Notes: generated from the letters alone by a model not told the origin. A DNA stretch of 64,000 nt from Prolixibacteraceae bacterium (GCA_019459525.1 JAIBEY010000027.1:124001-188000); one strand, 5' to 3'. Positions 34,520 through 44,139 are shown, counted from the stretch's first letter. Translations and numbers: made by a program.

Positions 34520-34966
34520 CTAAGCCACCAAAACACCTTTTTTTGATTTCCGGTACAGGTAGGAATTGAAAATGTTCCGTTTTGCAAATCGCAATTGCTT
34601 GTCGGAGTTAATCAGTTTTTGATATACACTTTTGGGAACACCAAAATATTCGTAGGTAGCTCCATCCATAAACGAAATTTCAAGCAAAAGTCCTTTGTGT
34701 TTAAAATCGGCGATTCCGGATTCAAAGGTACTGTTGTATTCTTCCTGGTTTGCCGCAATAGTTTCCGGAGCAATGCTTACTAAAAAATGGTAGGCATCAA
34801 TAATTTGCCTGCTTTTTATTTCGGCCTCGGCAGCCATTTCATCTCCTTCCTGAAAATTGTCAGGATGCCATTCTTTGACCAGATTTCGGTAAGTTGTCTT
34901 TAATTTTTTAAGGTCGGTGTCTGGTTCAACGTTAAATAGTTTCTTGTATTCATTAATACGCTTCAT
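34520..34966 (-). CDS. J-domain plus KTSC-domain protein
   Basis: The 148-residue cytoplasmic protein combines an N-terminal DnaJ-like domain (about 1-65; LKTTYRNLVKEWHPDNFQEG with the HPD tripeptide, which stimulates DnaK ATPase) and a C-terminal KTSC domain (about 88-135; ATYEYFGVPKSVYQKLINSD). The KTSC domain occurs next to RNA- or DNA-acting proteins, and its role is not settled. Client and partner are unknown. The gene stands alone between terminators and a lipoprotein gene. Confidence 0.85.
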   Translation of the reverse strand: MKRINEYKKLFNVEPDTDLKKLKTTYRNLVKEWHPDNFQEGDEMAAEAEIKSRQIIDAYHFLVSIAPETIAANQEEYNSTFESGIADFKHKGLLLEISFMDGATYEYFGVPKSVYQKLINSDKQLRFAKRNIFNSYLYRKSKKGVLVA

Positions 34967-35190
34967 GTATGCTGCTTTTGTATGCGCTCATTGCCTGAGC
35001 CTTAAATGGTGATTGAGGTACTATTACCGCAATTTTAAAATCAGGCGCAAAACTACCTAAATATAAAGTTCTGAATGCTAAGCAAATCTTAATTAATATA
35101 GATTGTTCGTCGTATTGGCTGAGAAACCGGGATTTAAAGTAGGGCCGCAATGAATTTTGCTGTAACGTGAATGAGTGTTTGGCCGATGTG

Positions 35191-35703
35191 TTAATTCGCT
35201 CTCCACACAAAAAACTCGCCCTGGGTAAGAACAATATCAGGTTTCCCGGAGGCCTTTAATGTGCCGCTAAATGTTCCGCGAACTGCTCCGGCATTTATTT
35301 CAGTAATGGTAATGGTGGCGTTCGGATTAACAGACCCCTGGGTGTAAAGAGTCCCGGTTTTATCGCTGTAGCCAATTAGTGCGCCCACAAATGTATTTCC
35401 TGAAAGGGTATAGCCTGAAAAGGTAGCTGTTGCTATTTCTTTGTTGTCGAATACTTGCAGGCTGATGTTGCTGTTGGTATCGCCACCCGAAAAAGAAGCG
35501 TTATGCTGAGTGCCTGACTTGCCAAAAGCTGCAACCAGCGAAGCCTGAACCGAAAATTCGACCGGCGTGCCGTTGGCCTTAAAACGAATTACATAGTCAC
35601 CCTCAACTGCCTCGTCTTTCTTACACGAACTAAACATTACCGTAAAAAGGGCGATCCCTGCTATGAGGATGCAAGCCCGACTGCTTAAATGAATTTTTTT
35701 CAT
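35191..35703 (-). CDS. Small beta-rich lipoprotein, unknown function
   Basis: The 170-residue protein has an N-terminal lipoprotein signal with lipobox FSSCKK (Cys27). The mature part is predicted all-beta (YVIRFKANGTPVEFSVQAS, ISLQVFDNKEIATATFSGY, TITEINAGAVRGTFSGTLKA), like the many small extracytoplasmic lipoproteins of Bacteroidota with DUF6252-type folds. Function unknown. It has about 140 bp of non-coding sequence upstream. Confidence 0.8.
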   Translation of the reverse strand: MKKIHLSSRACILIAGIALFTVMFSSCKKDEAVEGDYVIRFKANGTPVEFSVQASLVAAFGKSGTQHNASFSGGDTNSNISLQVFDNKEIATATFSGYTLSGNTFVGALIGYSDKTGTLYTQGSVNPNATITITEINAGAVRGTFSGTLKASGKPDIVLTQGEFFVWRAN

Positions 35704-35845
35704 GCCTTTCAGTTTAATTTTTAAGTTCTTTAATCTAAAAGGTCTTGCTGAATTTTTTTATTGGTTCTTTTCGTTAATCAACAATGCAGTCCCGATTTTG
35801 TTGATTGTCAGTTTTTTTTATCGCCTGGTGATGCTGTTCTCAGCA

Positions 35846-36295
35846 TTAGAAATCTTTATCCCAATACTTGTTTAGGATATTTTCGCGAAAGGCGAATATG
35901 TTTGTAAGCTGTTTCTTTACAAAAACAACATGCGCGATACGTCCTAAAAAACCAAAGGGTAATTTATACGATACCCTATCGGTCATCAGAACTCCCTGGC
36001 CCTGAATTGTGAAATGATGTTCGTGGTGCCACATTCGGTAGGGGCCAAAGCGCTGTTCATCAACAAAAAACTGCCCTTCCGAAACATGAGTGATTTCGGT
36101 TACCCAACTGGTCTTGATTCCAGGAAATGGAGAGACTTTATAGGTAATGATTTGACCCGAATACATTTTTTCGGGGATTCCTGAGGTGATGATGAAGCCC
36201 ATGTGCGGTGGCGTAATTTTCGATAAATTACCTGGCGACGAAAAAAAGTCCCAGGCTTCGCTCAACGAAATATTTAGGTATTGCTGAACTTCCAT
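35846..36295 (-). CDS. SRPBCC-family protein
   Basis: The protein is about 149 residues from the ATG at 36295; the frame continues 20 codons upstream without a better start. It has the START/Bet v1-like pattern: VQQYLNISLSEAWDFFSSPGN at the start, HEHHFTIQGQGVLMTDRVSYKLPFG in the middle, and a C-terminal amphipathic helix. Such domains bind hydrophobic ligands. Substrate unknown. No neighbour suggests a role. Confidence 0.82.
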   Translation of the reverse strand: MEVQQYLNISLSEAWDFFSSPGNLSKITPPHMGFIITSGIPEKMYSGQIITYKVSPFPGIKTSWVTEITHVSEGQFFVDEQRFGPYRMWHHEHHFTIQGQGVLMTDRVSYKLPFGFLGRIAHVVFVKKQLTNIFAFRENILNKYWDKDF

Positions 36296-36495
36296 TGTAT
36301 AAATTACTGAATGTGATTTGAATGCAATCATTGAATGTTGTTTTAATACTCTCAAATAACCCGGGTTTATTCTTTTTGTTTAGAGTATTCGATAAAATAT
36401 TAAACAACGATATTTGTTAGATTAATAAATTGTTCCGACATCTGATTTTTACAGGTCATCCGCAGGCCAAATTCTGGTCGGTTTTGGTTTTTTTG

Positions 36496-36503
36496 TAACT
36501 TTG
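36496..36503 (+). promoter_or_regulatory. TAACTTTG -7 box for dapL
   Basis: This is an exact TAnnTTTG match 38 nt before the dapL ATG. A TTG lies 9 nt upstream, which is not the -33 distance. Confidence 0.45.
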
Positions 36504-36541
36504 GGCGCACTGTAATGAAATCACTTTAAAACAACATAAAA

Positions 36542-37771
36542 ATGGCATTGATTAACGAAAATTACCTGAAACTTCAGGCTGGGTATTTATTCCCCGAAAT
36601 AGGCCGCAGAGTGCGTGAATTTGCTGAAGCCAATCCGGATAAAAAGATAATCCGAATGGGAATCGGAGACGTAACACAACCGCTTGTTCCTGCTGTGGTT
36701 AAGGCTTTTCACGAAGGCGTTGACGATATGGCGAATGCCGATTCGTTTAAAGGTTACGGACCGGAACAAGGTTACGATTTTTTGCGCGAAGCTATTGCGC
36801 TGAACGATTACCAAAGCCGCGGGGTGGAGATTTCTGCCGATGATATTTTCGTGTCAGACGGTTCGAAATGTGATACCGGAAACATTCAGGAAGTATTTGG
36901 GGCCGGGAACAAAATTGCGATTTGCGACCCGGTTTATCCGGTTTACGCCGATACCACCGTAATGTCAGGCAAAACTGGCGAAATACAGAGCAACGGCTAC
37001 TTTGAAGGAATTATTTACATGCCATGCAACGAAGCCAATGGTTTTATTCCTGAATTACCCACCGAGCGTCCGGATCTGATTTTCTTGTGTTTCCCGAATA
37101 ACCCAACCGGAACAGTGGCCTCGAAAGAAGAACTGACCAAATGGGTGAATTATGCCAGGGAAAACAAATGTATCATTCTGTACGATGCAGCTTACGAAGC
37201 ATTTATCACCGACGAAACCATTCCGCATTCGATTTTCGAGATTGAGGGCGCCAAAGAAGTAGCATTGGAATTCCGAAGTTTCTCGAAAACAGCAGGTTTC
37301 ACCGGAACCCGTTGCGCATTTACAGTGATTCCGAAAGAGCTGAGAGCCTACGACAGCAACGGTCTTGCACATCCGGTAAAACCGCTGTGGAACCGTCGGC
37401 ATACGACCAAATTCAACGGAGTTTCGTATCCGGTGCAAAAAGCGGCGGCTGCCATTTATACCGAAGAAGGGAAAAAGCAGGTAAAAGAAGTCATTGCATA
37501 TTACCTCGAAAATGCCCGCATCATGCGCGAAAGCCTGAAAGAAACCGGGTTCACTGTGTTTGGCGGGGTGAATGCGCCTTATGTTTGGGTAAAAACTCCG
37601 GATAATATGAAATCGTGGGATTTCTTCGATAAATTGTTGAATGTAGCCAATGTGGTAGGGACACCCGGTTCTGGTTTTGGCCCATCGGGTGAAGGTTATT
37701 TCCGTTTTTCTGCCTTTGCCGATCGCAATAATGTGCTGGAAGCCATGGAGCGGGTTAAAAATCTGAAGTAG
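36542..37771 (+). CDS. dapL: LL-diaminopimelate aminotransferase
   Basis: This PLP enzyme makes LL-DAP in one step from tetrahydrodipicolinate, bypassing the succinylase/acetylase route. The 409-residue protein has the class I aminotransferase features, including PLP-lysine segment [16 protein letters not shown], the substrate Tyr region [10 protein letters not shown] and the C-terminal [14 protein letters not shown]. DapL implies an LL-DAP intermediate, so the cell needs a DapF-type epimerase; the nearest is the Ser/Ser homologue at 29340. Confidence 0.95.
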   Translation: MALINENYLKLQAGYLFPEIGRRVREFAEANPDKKIIRMGIGDVTQPLVPAVVKAFHEGVDDMANADSFKGYGPEQGYDFLREAIALNDYQSRGVEISADDIFVSDGSKCDTGNIQEVFGAGNKIAICDPVYPVYADTTVMSGKTGEIQSNGYFEGIIYMPCNEANGFIPELPTERPDLIFLCFPNNPTGTVASKEELTKWVNYARENKCIILYDAAYEAFITDETIPHSIFEIEGAKEVALEFRSFSKTAGFTGTRCAFTVIPKELRAYDSNGLAHPVKPLWNRRHTTKFNGVSYPVQKAAAAIYTEEGKKQVKEVIAYYLENARIMRESLKETGFTVFGGVNAPYVWVKTPDNMKSWDFFDKLLNVANVVGTPGSGFGPSGEGYFRFSAFADRNNVLEAMERVKNLK

Positions 37772-37818
37772 ATCAATCAATAACTTTTAGAAGTTTTACC
37801 CTGAGCTTGTCGAAGGGG

Positions 37819-37857
37819 GTCAGGGTTTCACTCCAAAGTGAAACCCTGACTTGTTTT
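37819..37857. terminator. Bidirectional terminator between dapL and serine hydrolase
   Basis: GTCAGGGTTTCAC (37819-37831) pairs with GTGAAACCCTGAC (37838-37850) across a 6-nt loop and is followed by TTGTTTTT. It separates two convergent genes. Confidence 0.78.
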
Positions 37858-37861
37858 TATT

Positions 37862-39235
37862 CTACTTTATTGTACTCAGAATATCTCCCAGTAATTTGTT
37901 GAAATCCATAACCCGATCGGGTTTTGGAGAATATCCGAGTATCACCACCACAAGCTCTTTAGATGGGATCATGAATATTTGCTGGCCATCGTGCCCGTTG
38001 CACGAATACATATCTTCGGGTACGGCATCATATTTTTTGTCCCGGTTCAGCCAGAATAACGATCCGTATTCTCCTTTGCTGTCCGAAGCCGGGGTTGTCG
38101 TATAGTTTACCCAACCTTCCGGCAAAATGCGTTCCCCATTAAAAAATCCATCTTGAAGGTAAAGCAATCCATAGCGGGCATAATCGCGGGCTGTGGCATA
38201 AACGTAGGATGAACCAACCTGCGTTCCGGAGGCATCTACTTCAAAAACGGTATTGGGCATTCCTGTTTTATTAAAGAGCCGTGTTTGTGCAAAGCGGTAA
38301 TAATCGGTGTCATTCCCGATGGTCTTTCGCATCAGGTAGTTGATCACATTTACAGTCCCCGACGAATAGTACCAATGAGTTCCAATCGGATAATCCAAAG
38401 GCTGATCGTAGGTGAAACGGGCGAAATCATTTTCGCAGTACAGCATCACCGTTACATCGGAGCGGTTGCCGTAATCTTCGTTCCAGTGCAATCCGCTCTG
38501 CATTTGCATCAGGTTATTGATGGTTATACCTTTTCGGTCATCGTTCTGCCATTCCGGAAGGTTGACCGGCTGATTGATATCCCATTTCCCGTCTTTCGCC
38601 ATGATGCCGGCCAATGTATTGGTAAAACTTTTGGCCATCGACCAACTTAAAAAACGTGTTTTTGCATTGAATTCAGGCTGATAAGCTTCTGCTGCCGGAA
38701 TGCCTTTGTGCAGCACTACAAACGCAAACGCGTGACCGTTATATACATCATCATCCATCAGGTTTTCTGTAATTTCAGAAAGCATTCCTTTATTGATACT
38801 CGTTGTTGTATCGGCCAATATGTTTCCCAGCGGCCAGTTGATCGTGTCCTGATTGTATGCAGGAGGCAAAACCGGAAACTTTACCTTCCGAAGCTCTGCT
38901 TCTTCAACTCCACGCAGCAATGTGGCGCCAAAACCTTTCCGGTAAATGGCCTTCGATTTTCCCCATAAAAACGAACTGGTTACACTCGAATCGCTAACAT
39001 CAACTACACTTTTTACATGTTTGATAAACGAAAAATTTAAGTCCATGGCTTCCACCTCGGCTTGTTCGCGGTTCGAGACAAAAACGGCAGAGCATAAAAA
39101 CTTTGCCGGATAACCCGTAATAATGGGTAGCAAGGAATTGATGTAATAGGCGCCGTAAGCCAGGCCCGAAAAAATGACAATAACTAACGACCAAAGAATT
39201 CGCCTGATTATTCGATTGCCTGAAGTGCGTTTCAT
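37862..39235 (-). CDS. Serine hydrolase of the beta-lactamase/class C family
   Basis: The 457-residue protein has an N-terminal membrane anchor (about 10-31, IIRRILWSLVIVIFSGLAYGAY) and a class-C-like catalytic domain. The SxxK nucleophile is in LSWSMAKSFTN; the YxS/N motif is in WYYSSGTVN; a late HGTG-like site may be NGHDGQQIF. Such enzymes include esterases and D-alanyl-D-alanine peptidases. The substrate is unknown. It is transcribed divergently from the downstream genes. Confidence 0.88.
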   Translation of the reverse strand: MKRTSGNRIIRRILWSLVIVIFSGLAYGAYYINSLLPIITGYPAKFLCSAVFVSNREQAEVEAMDLNFSFIKHVKSVVDVSDSSVTSSFLWGKSKAIYRKGFGATLLRGVEEAELRKVKFPVLPPAYNQDTINWPLGNILADTTTSINKGMLSEITENLMDDDVYNGHAFAFVVLHKGIPAAEAYQPEFNAKTRFLSWSMAKSFTNTLAGIMAKDGKWDINQPVNLPEWQNDDRKGITINNLMQMQSGLHWNEDYGNRSDVTVMLYCENDFARFTYDQPLDYPIGTHWYYSSGTVNVINYLMRKTIGNDTDYYRFAQTRLFNKTGMPNTVFEVDASGTQVGSSYVYATARDYARYGLLYLQDGFFNGERILPEGWVNYTTTPASDSKGEYGSLFWLNRDKKYDAVPEDMYSCNGHDGQQIFMIPSKELVVVILGYSPKPDRVMDFNKLLGDILSTIK

Positions 39236-39414
39236 AGAGAATCTTTTTAGTGAAAATCGAAGTTGATTTTTTTTTTGATTAAAGTTAAATAATCCGGCTG
39301 AGATATTTCTTCTTTTTGTTTGGTACTTCTGGTTTTTGATCTGGCCTAAGTTGTATATCTCTGTTAAAAGCCGTTAACGAATGTTAGGGGACACTACTTA
39401 TTGTTTGTTTTTTA

Positions 39415-39422
39415 TACTTTTG
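39415..39422 (+). promoter_or_regulatory. TACTTTTG -7 box for the secreted protein gene
   Basis: This is an exact TAnnTTTG match 20 nt before the ATG at 39443, with a TTG 11 nt upstream. Confidence 0.4.
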
Positions 39423-39442
39423 TCATAATACCATGAAAAGCT

Positions 39443-40195
39443 ATGTCAGGCAGAAAACAAATAGTGTTACTTATTCTATTTTTAACGTCAACTTTAATCT
39501 TTGCCCAGGAAGCAGAAGAGGTTGACCCCATGCCGATCAAATTAAGGGGCCAGGTCCTGAATCTTCAGGACGAATCGCCGGTACCTTTTGCGTTTGTATT
39601 GAATTACCGTACGCATGGCGGTGTTACTACCGACGAACAGGGGCGTTTTACCATGGAGATGCTAAACATAGATAGTTTGGCGATTTCGTCGTTGGGCTTT
39701 TCGAAAACCACCGCTCGTGTGCCGGCCAATTATAACGAAATGAATGTGTTGATTCTGTATGCCAAGCCAATTCGGTTTGCCCTTCCGGAAGTTGAAGTAC
39801 AGGGTTCGCAGACGAAAGTGAACCTAGACGGGGTTCCTACTGCAAAGAAAATTGATATCGACCCACAGTTGCGTGGCGACTCGTACAACGAGAAACCTCC
39901 TGTAATTGCAGCATTCTTCAACCCGGCCAGTTTTCTTCAGTATTACATCAGTAAAAGTGAACGGGAAAAGCGAGAAACCCGAAAAGCCATACTTTCTGAA
40001 AAACAATGGGAAGTACTCTCGCAGTATTACAAAAAAGAATTGGTTATGGAACTCACCGGTTTGGGCGACAGCGCTGCCGACGATTTTATGCTCTATATAA
40101 ACAGCAAAGGCTTACTGAGCCACATGTCAACCGAATACGATGTCCGTGCCATAATCAGGGAACAGTTTAAAATCTACAAGCAAGAAGGGCACTGA
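39443..40195 (+). CDS. Secreted carboxypeptidase-regulatory-like domain protein
   Basis: The 250-residue protein has a signal peptide (about 1-22, LFLTSTLIFAQE). A carboxypeptidase-like regulatory beta-sandwich follows (about 32-105; LRGQVLNLQDESPVPFAFVL, DEQGRFTMEMLNID), as in the N terminus of SusC-type receptors. The C-terminal ~120 residues are charged and helical with no recognised domain. It is probably an envelope protein of unknown ligand. The next gene begins 59 bp later. Confidence 0.83.
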   Translation: MSGRKQIVLLILFLTSTLIFAQEAEEVDPMPIKLRGQVLNLQDESPVPFAFVLNYRTHGGVTTDEQGRFTMEMLNIDSLAISSLGFSKTTARVPANYNEMNVLILYAKPIRFALPEVEVQGSQTKVNLDGVPTAKKIDIDPQLRGDSYNEKPPVIAAFFNPASFLQYYISKSEREKRETRKAILSEKQWEVLSQYYKKELVMELTGLGDSAADDFMLYINSKGLLSHMSTEYDVRAIIREQFKIYKQEGH

Positions 40196-40242
40196 TTAAA
40201 ACTTCACTATTTTTTACGACCTTTGCTGCATTATAATCATTA

Positions 40243-40248
40243 AAGGAG
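40243..40248 (+). promoter_or_regulatory. Strong Shine-Dalgarno deciding a TTG start
   Basis: AAGGAG lies 6 nt before the TTG at 40255. Shine-Dalgarno sites are unusual in this phylum, so this one supports TTG as the real start. Confidence 0.6.
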
Positions 40249-40254
40249 AATACA

Positions 40255-41034
40255 TTGAAAGATTTCCCCAAGAAAAAAGTAATTGTACTGAAGAAGAAAC
40301 AGGAAGAAACTGAACCTGCCGGCGATGGGTTGATTCGGTTAAACAAATACATTTCGAATGCGGGTGTTTGCTCGCGTCGTGATGCCGATAAATTAATTGG
40401 CGAAGGGTTGGTTACAGTAAACGGTGAAGTGGTTACCGAACTCGGACGAAAAGTTTCGCTCGATGACGACATTACCTTCGACGGCAAACGCCTTAATCCG
40501 GAGAAAAAAGTATATCTGTTGCTCAATAAACCGAGAGGTTTTGCCACTACGCTCGATGATCCGCATGTGGAGCGCACGGTGATGCAACTCATCCAGAATG
40601 CTTGCACCGAAAGGATTTACCCGGTAGGACGATTGGATATGCAAACTACCGGGGTATTGCTGTTTACCAACGATGGCGAACTGGCCAAAAAACTGACACA
40701 CCCGAGTTACGAAAAAGCTAAAGTTTACCATGTAACCCTCGATAAAGATTTTCTTCAGGAAGATGTGGCCAGGGTGGCCAAAGGCATTGAACTTGAAGAC
40801 GGGTTTATTGCCGCTGACGATATTCAGTTGATCGATCCCAAAGACTTGAGGCATGTGGGCATCGAAATACATTCAGGTAAAAACCGGATTGTTCGTCGTA
40901 TTTTTAATCACCTCGGATACCAGGTTGAAAAACTCGATCGGGTAGTTTTTGCAGGCCTTACCAAAAAAGATTTGCCACGAGGCCGTTTCCGTTTCCTGAC
41001 CCCCCAGGAAATTAATTTTTTGAAGATGAGTTAA
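40255..41034 (+). CDS. RluB/RsuA-type 23S/16S rRNA pseudouridine synthase
   Basis: The 259-residue protein joins an N-terminal S4 RNA-binding domain (LNKYISNAGVCSRRDADKLI) to the RsuA-type catalytic domain with the Asp nucleophile in YPVGRLDMQTTGVLLFTNDGEL and the GKNRIVRRIFNHLGYQV motif. It starts at TTG (40255): a strong SD (AAGGAG at 40243-40248) lies 6 nt upstream, and no ATG or GTG is available before the S4 domain. It is the first of a plus-strand run with the ECF sigma gene. Confidence 0.92.
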   Translation: MKDFPKKKVIVLKKKQEETEPAGDGLIRLNKYISNAGVCSRRDADKLIGEGLVTVNGEVVTELGRKVSLDDDITFDGKRLNPEKKVYLLLNKPRGFATTLDDPHVERTVMQLIQNACTERIYPVGRLDMQTTGVLLFTNDGELAKKLTHPSYEKAKVYHVTLDKDFLQEDVARVAKGIELEDGFIAADDIQLIDPKDLRHVGIEIHSGKNRIVRRIFNHLGYQVEKLDRVVFAGLTKKDLPRGRFRFLTPQEINFLKMS

Positions 41035-41073
41035 TGTAATGAAATTCACTTTCGCAGACTAATCAGCCGCACG

Positions 41074-41562
41074 TTGGAAAAAGAATTTTTACAAATAATC
41101 ACCGAAAATCAGGGAATCATTCACAAGGTTTGTTCCATTTACTGCGATTTGGAAGAAGACCGCCGTGATTTATTTCAGGAAATTCTGGTGCAATTGTGGA
41201 AATCTTATCCGTCGTTCCGGTCTGAATCAAAATTCTCGACCTGGATGTACCGGGTGGCGCTCAATACCGCGATTACCAGTTTTAAAAAAGATAAACGCCA
41301 GCCCGATAAAACAGGCGTTTCGTACGAGAACATGCAACTGGCCGAAGAATTGTACGATTCAGGTGTTGAAGATCAGATTAAAATGCTGAACCAGGCTGTT
41401 TCGAATTTAACCGGAATTGAGAAATCGATTATCCTGTTGTTTCTTGAAGATAAAAAATACGAGGAAATTGCTGAAATAACTGGCATCACCCAAAATTATG
41501 TCAGGGTTAAAATGAACCGGATCAAGAAGAAGTTGAAGTTGTTAATGAATCAGGAAGAATAG
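41074..41562 (+). CDS. ECF-type RNA polymerase sigma factor
   Basis: The 162-residue protein has sigma region 2 (DLFQEILVQLWKSYPSFRSE, FSTWMYRVALNTAI) and region 4 (LTGIEKSIILLFLEDKKYEEIAEITGITQNYVRVKMNRIKKKLK). It has no ATG; it starts with TTG at 41074 (L/M-EKEFLQIITENQG) because the frame upstream is closed by the previous gene's TAA and contains no better start. It is followed without a gap by a 4-TM protein gene that is the likely anti-sigma partner. The regulon is unknown. Confidence 0.9.
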   Translation: MEKEFLQIITENQGIIHKVCSIYCDLEEDRRDLFQEILVQLWKSYPSFRSESKFSTWMYRVALNTAITSFKKDKRQPDKTGVSYENMQLAEELYDSGVEDQIKMLNQAVSNLTGIEKSIILLFLEDKKYEEIAEITGITQNYVRVKMNRIKKKLKLLMNQEE

Positions 41563-42252
41563 ATGGAATTAAAGGATTTAAAATCGGCGTGGGATACATA
41601 TTCTTCTCAGGAGGTGGATAAACATCGGCTTGGAAAGGAAAATATTCACGAGTTGCTGAAAAACCGAACGAAGACTCTGGTTGACCGCATCGATCGGAAT
41701 ATCCGTATTGGCATGGCTGTAATTCTTGTTTTTATTGCCTATGTTATTGTTGACGATATTTACCTTTCGGAATTAATTCTGACAGAGCCTATTAAATACC
41801 CGTCGTGGATGATCCCGATGGATATATTTTCGAACGCAATTATTGTAACCACTTATCTTTTTTTTGTGTTGCGCTATTTCAGGATTAAGCGCAGTTTCTC
41901 GCCCGATACCCAGTTGAAGGACCTCCTGAACGGAATTTTAAATACGCTCAAAACTTATCAGAGACTGTTTTACCTGGCGGTGGTTATTTTGCTTATAAAC
42001 ATGATTGTGAGTTTTGCTGCCGGGCTTTACCAGGGGGTGAAATATAAAGTAGATTCCGTCAGTGGCGGAATAGAGAATCTGGCTACATCCAAAATTTTGA
42101 TTATCATTGGCGTTGGCCTCGCTATCCTGATTCCGCTAATTGCGGTTACCTTCTTCATTTTACGCTGGGGTTTCAATAGATTGTATGGGCGGTATCTCGT
42201 CAGGCTAAACGAAACGCTTCAGGAACTTGACGAGTCTTGCGTAGAGGAATAA
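41563..42252 (+). CDS. Four-TM membrane protein, likely anti-sigma partner
   Basis: The 229-residue protein has a 45-residue cytoplasmic N terminus (MELKDLKSAWDTYSSQEVDK, then HELLKNRTKTLVDRID) and four membrane segments (about 47-66, 88-106, 140-160, 178-205). This small N-terminal helical region followed by TM segments, encoded directly after an ECF gene (stop and ATG abutting at 41562/41563), fits a Bacteroidota anti-sigma factor. No zinc-binding motif is visible, so the mechanism is open. Confidence 0.75.
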   Translation: MELKDLKSAWDTYSSQEVDKHRLGKENIHELLKNRTKTLVDRIDRNIRIGMAVILVFIAYVIVDDIYLSELILTEPIKYPSWMIPMDIFSNAIIVTTYLFFVLRYFRIKRSFSPDTQLKDLLNGILNTLKTYQRLFYLAVVILLINMIVSFAAGLYQGVKYKVDSVSGGIENLATSKILIIIGVGLAILIPLIAVTFFILRWGFNRLYGRYLVRLNETLQELDESCVEE

Positions 42253-42313
42253 TTATTTTGAACTTTTCAAACTGACTGATTGTTAATGAACTGCAACCTC
42301 TAGTGTAGCAGTT

Positions 42314-42772
42314 ATGCAATCGCAGGCAAAATCGGTAGAAGAATACATGAATCAGGTTCCCGATAATCAGCGGGAAGCCATAACCTTCTTTCGGAAAACC
42401 ATCCTTGAAAACATCCCTTCCGGTTTTTCAGAACAAATGAACTACGGTATGATCGGCTATGTTGTTCCGCACAGCATTTACCCCAAAGGCTACCATTGTG
42501 ATCCGAAATTACCTTTGCCTTTTTTGGGCCTTGCCGCGCAAAAGAACTTCATTGCCTTTTATCACATGGGCATTTATGTCCATCCCGATTTACTGCATTG
42601 GTTCACTGCTGAATTTCCGAAGCACAGCAAGCTTAAACTCGACATGGGCAAAAGCTGCATTCGGTTTAAAAATGTGAGCCAGATTCCTTATGCTCTCATT
42701 GGGGAGTTGGTTCAAAAAATCGGAGTTTCCGACTGGATCAATTTATATGAATCTATATACCTCAAATCCTGA
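42314..42772 (+). CDS. DUF1801 (YdhG-like) protein
   Basis: The 152-residue cytoplasmic protein belongs to the DUF1801/YdhG family by its pattern SVEEYMNQVPDNQREAITFFRKTI, FSEQMNYGMIGYVVP, LPFLGLAAQKNFIAFYHMG, and KSCIRFKNVSQIPYALIGELV. Function is not known in the family; members have been linked to stress proteins. It shares strand and spacing with the ECF unit but no functional link is visible. Confidence 0.85.
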   Translation: MQSQAKSVEEYMNQVPDNQREAITFFRKTILENIPSGFSEQMNYGMIGYVVPHSIYPKGYHCDPKLPLPFLGLAAQKNFIAFYHMGIYVHPDLLHWFTAEFPKHSKLKLDMGKSCIRFKNVSQIPYALIGELVQKIGVSDWINLYESIYLKS

Positions 42773-42799
42773 AGTTTTAACCGCAAAAAACAATTTCAT

Positions 42800-43339
42800 A
42801 TGAAAGCACTAAAGATTATTGGACTGGTATTGGTTGTTCTTATTGTTTTGGTTCTGATTACCGGGCTATTTGTTGACGGCAAGTATGCAGTTGAGCGCGA
42901 AGTATCTGTTAACAAAACGAAGCAGGAGGTTTTTGATTACGTGAAGTACCTGAAAAACCAAAGCGAATTTAGCGTTTGGGCTAAAATTGATCCAACGATG
43001 AAAACGGAGTTTCGGGGTGAAGACGGAACTGTTGGCTTTGTTTCTGCCTGGGACAGTGAAAATCCAAAGGCCGGAAAGGGAGAACAGAAAATTGTGAAAA
43101 TTACTGATGGGGAGCGTATTGATTACGAATTGCATTTTATTGAACCTATGGAATCAACCGACTATGCCTACCTCTCCTTCGCGGCGGTAAACGACTCCAC
43201 AACTTCGGTAAAATGGGGATTCAACGGTGAAATGAAATACCCGATGAACCTGATGATGCTGTTTATGGATATGGAAGCCATGCTGGCTCCCGATTTGCAG
43301 AATGGCTTGAATAACCTGAAGGCAATATTGGAACAATAA
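42800..43339 (+). CDS. Membrane-anchored SRPBCC protein
   Basis: The 179-residue protein has an N-terminal membrane segment (about 6-24; IGLVLVVLIVLVLITGLFV) and an SRPBCC/polyketide-cyclase-like domain (VNKTKQEVFDYVKYLKNQSEFSVWAK, DSENPKAGKGEQKI, SLSFAAVNDSTTSVKWGF-type strands). Hydrophobic ligand binding is expected; ligand unknown. It lies 27 bp after the DUF1801 gene. Confidence 0.83.
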   Translation: MKALKIIGLVLVVLIVLVLITGLFVDGKYAVEREVSVNKTKQEVFDYVKYLKNQSEFSVWAKIDPTMKTEFRGEDGTVGFVSAWDSENPKAGKGEQKIVKITDGERIDYELHFIEPMESTDYAYLSFAAVNDSTTSVKWGFNGEMKYPMNLMMLFMDMEAMLAPDLQNGLNNLKAILEQ

Positions 43340-43388
43340 CGACTGGCAATATTTTTCAGCCCTCAAATCATAACTAAAAAAACTAAAA

Positions 43389-44072
43389 ATGAAAAAATTA
43401 ATTGCGGAGTTTATCGGAACTTTTTGGCTGGTTCTTGGCGGGTGTGGAAGCGCCGTTCTGGCTGCCGGATTTCCTGAAGTGGGAATCGGATTAGTTGGCG
43501 TTTCGCTGGCATTCGGGTTAACGGTTCTTACGATCGCGTATTCGCTCGGACACATTTCGGGCGCTCATCTAAACCCTGCGGTTTCAGTCGGATTATGGAT
43601 GGGTGGCCGTTTTAGCGGCAAAGAACTTTTGCCTTACATTGCTGCTCAGGTTTTAGGAGGAATTGCTGCGGCCGGTGTGCTTTATATTATTGCAACTGGT
43701 AACGGAAGTGCAATCGGAAACTTTGCTGCAAACGGATACGGAGAACATTCGCCGGGTGGATACAGTTTGGCTTCTGCTTTGGTAACCGAAATTGTCATGA
43801 CTTTTATGTTCCTGATTGTAATACTTGGCGCCACCGATAAAAAAGCACCTGCCGGTTTTGCCGGGTTAGCCATTGGACTAGCTTTAACCTTAATTCACCT
43901 GATCAGTATTCCGGTGACCAATACCTCTGTAAATCCTGCCCGGAGTATCAGTCAGGCCGTATTTGTTGGTGGTTGGGCTATCGAGCAACTTTGGCTGTTT
44001 ATTTTGGCGCCTGTTGTTAGTGCACTCTTAGCGGGAGTTGTCTATAAATATTTAGGAGGAAAAGGAAAGTAA
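43389..44072 (+). CDS. aqpZ: Aquaporin Z-type channel
   Basis: This inner-membrane water channel of 227 residues has six predicted TM segments and two NPA half-helices ([12 protein letters not shown] and [10 protein letters not shown]). The sequence is of the water-selective AqpZ type. It shares the plus strand with the SRPBCC gene and is ended by a terminator. Confidence 0.95.
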   Translation: MKKLIAEFIGTFWLVLGGCGSAVLAAGFPEVGIGLVGVSLAFGLTVLTIAYSLGHISGAHLNPAVSVGLWMGGRFSGKELLPYIAAQVLGGIAAAGVLYIIATGNGSAIGNFAANGYGEHSPGGYSLASALVTEIVMTFMFLIVILGATDKKAPAGFAGLAIGLALTLIHLISIPVTNTSVNPARSISQAVFVGGWAIEQLWLFILAPVVSALLAGVVYKYLGGKGK

Positions 44073-44097
44073 GTTTCTTTTCGATATAATGTTTCAT

Positions 44098-44139
44098 TGA
44101 GGCCTGGTTGTGATTATTCAACCAGGCCTCAGTGTTTTT
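44098..44139 (+). terminator. Hairpin terminator after aqpZ
   Basis: TGAGGCCTGGTTG (44098-44110) pairs with CAACCAGGCCTCA (44119-44131) across an 8-nt loop, followed by GTGTTTTT. Confidence 0.8.
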
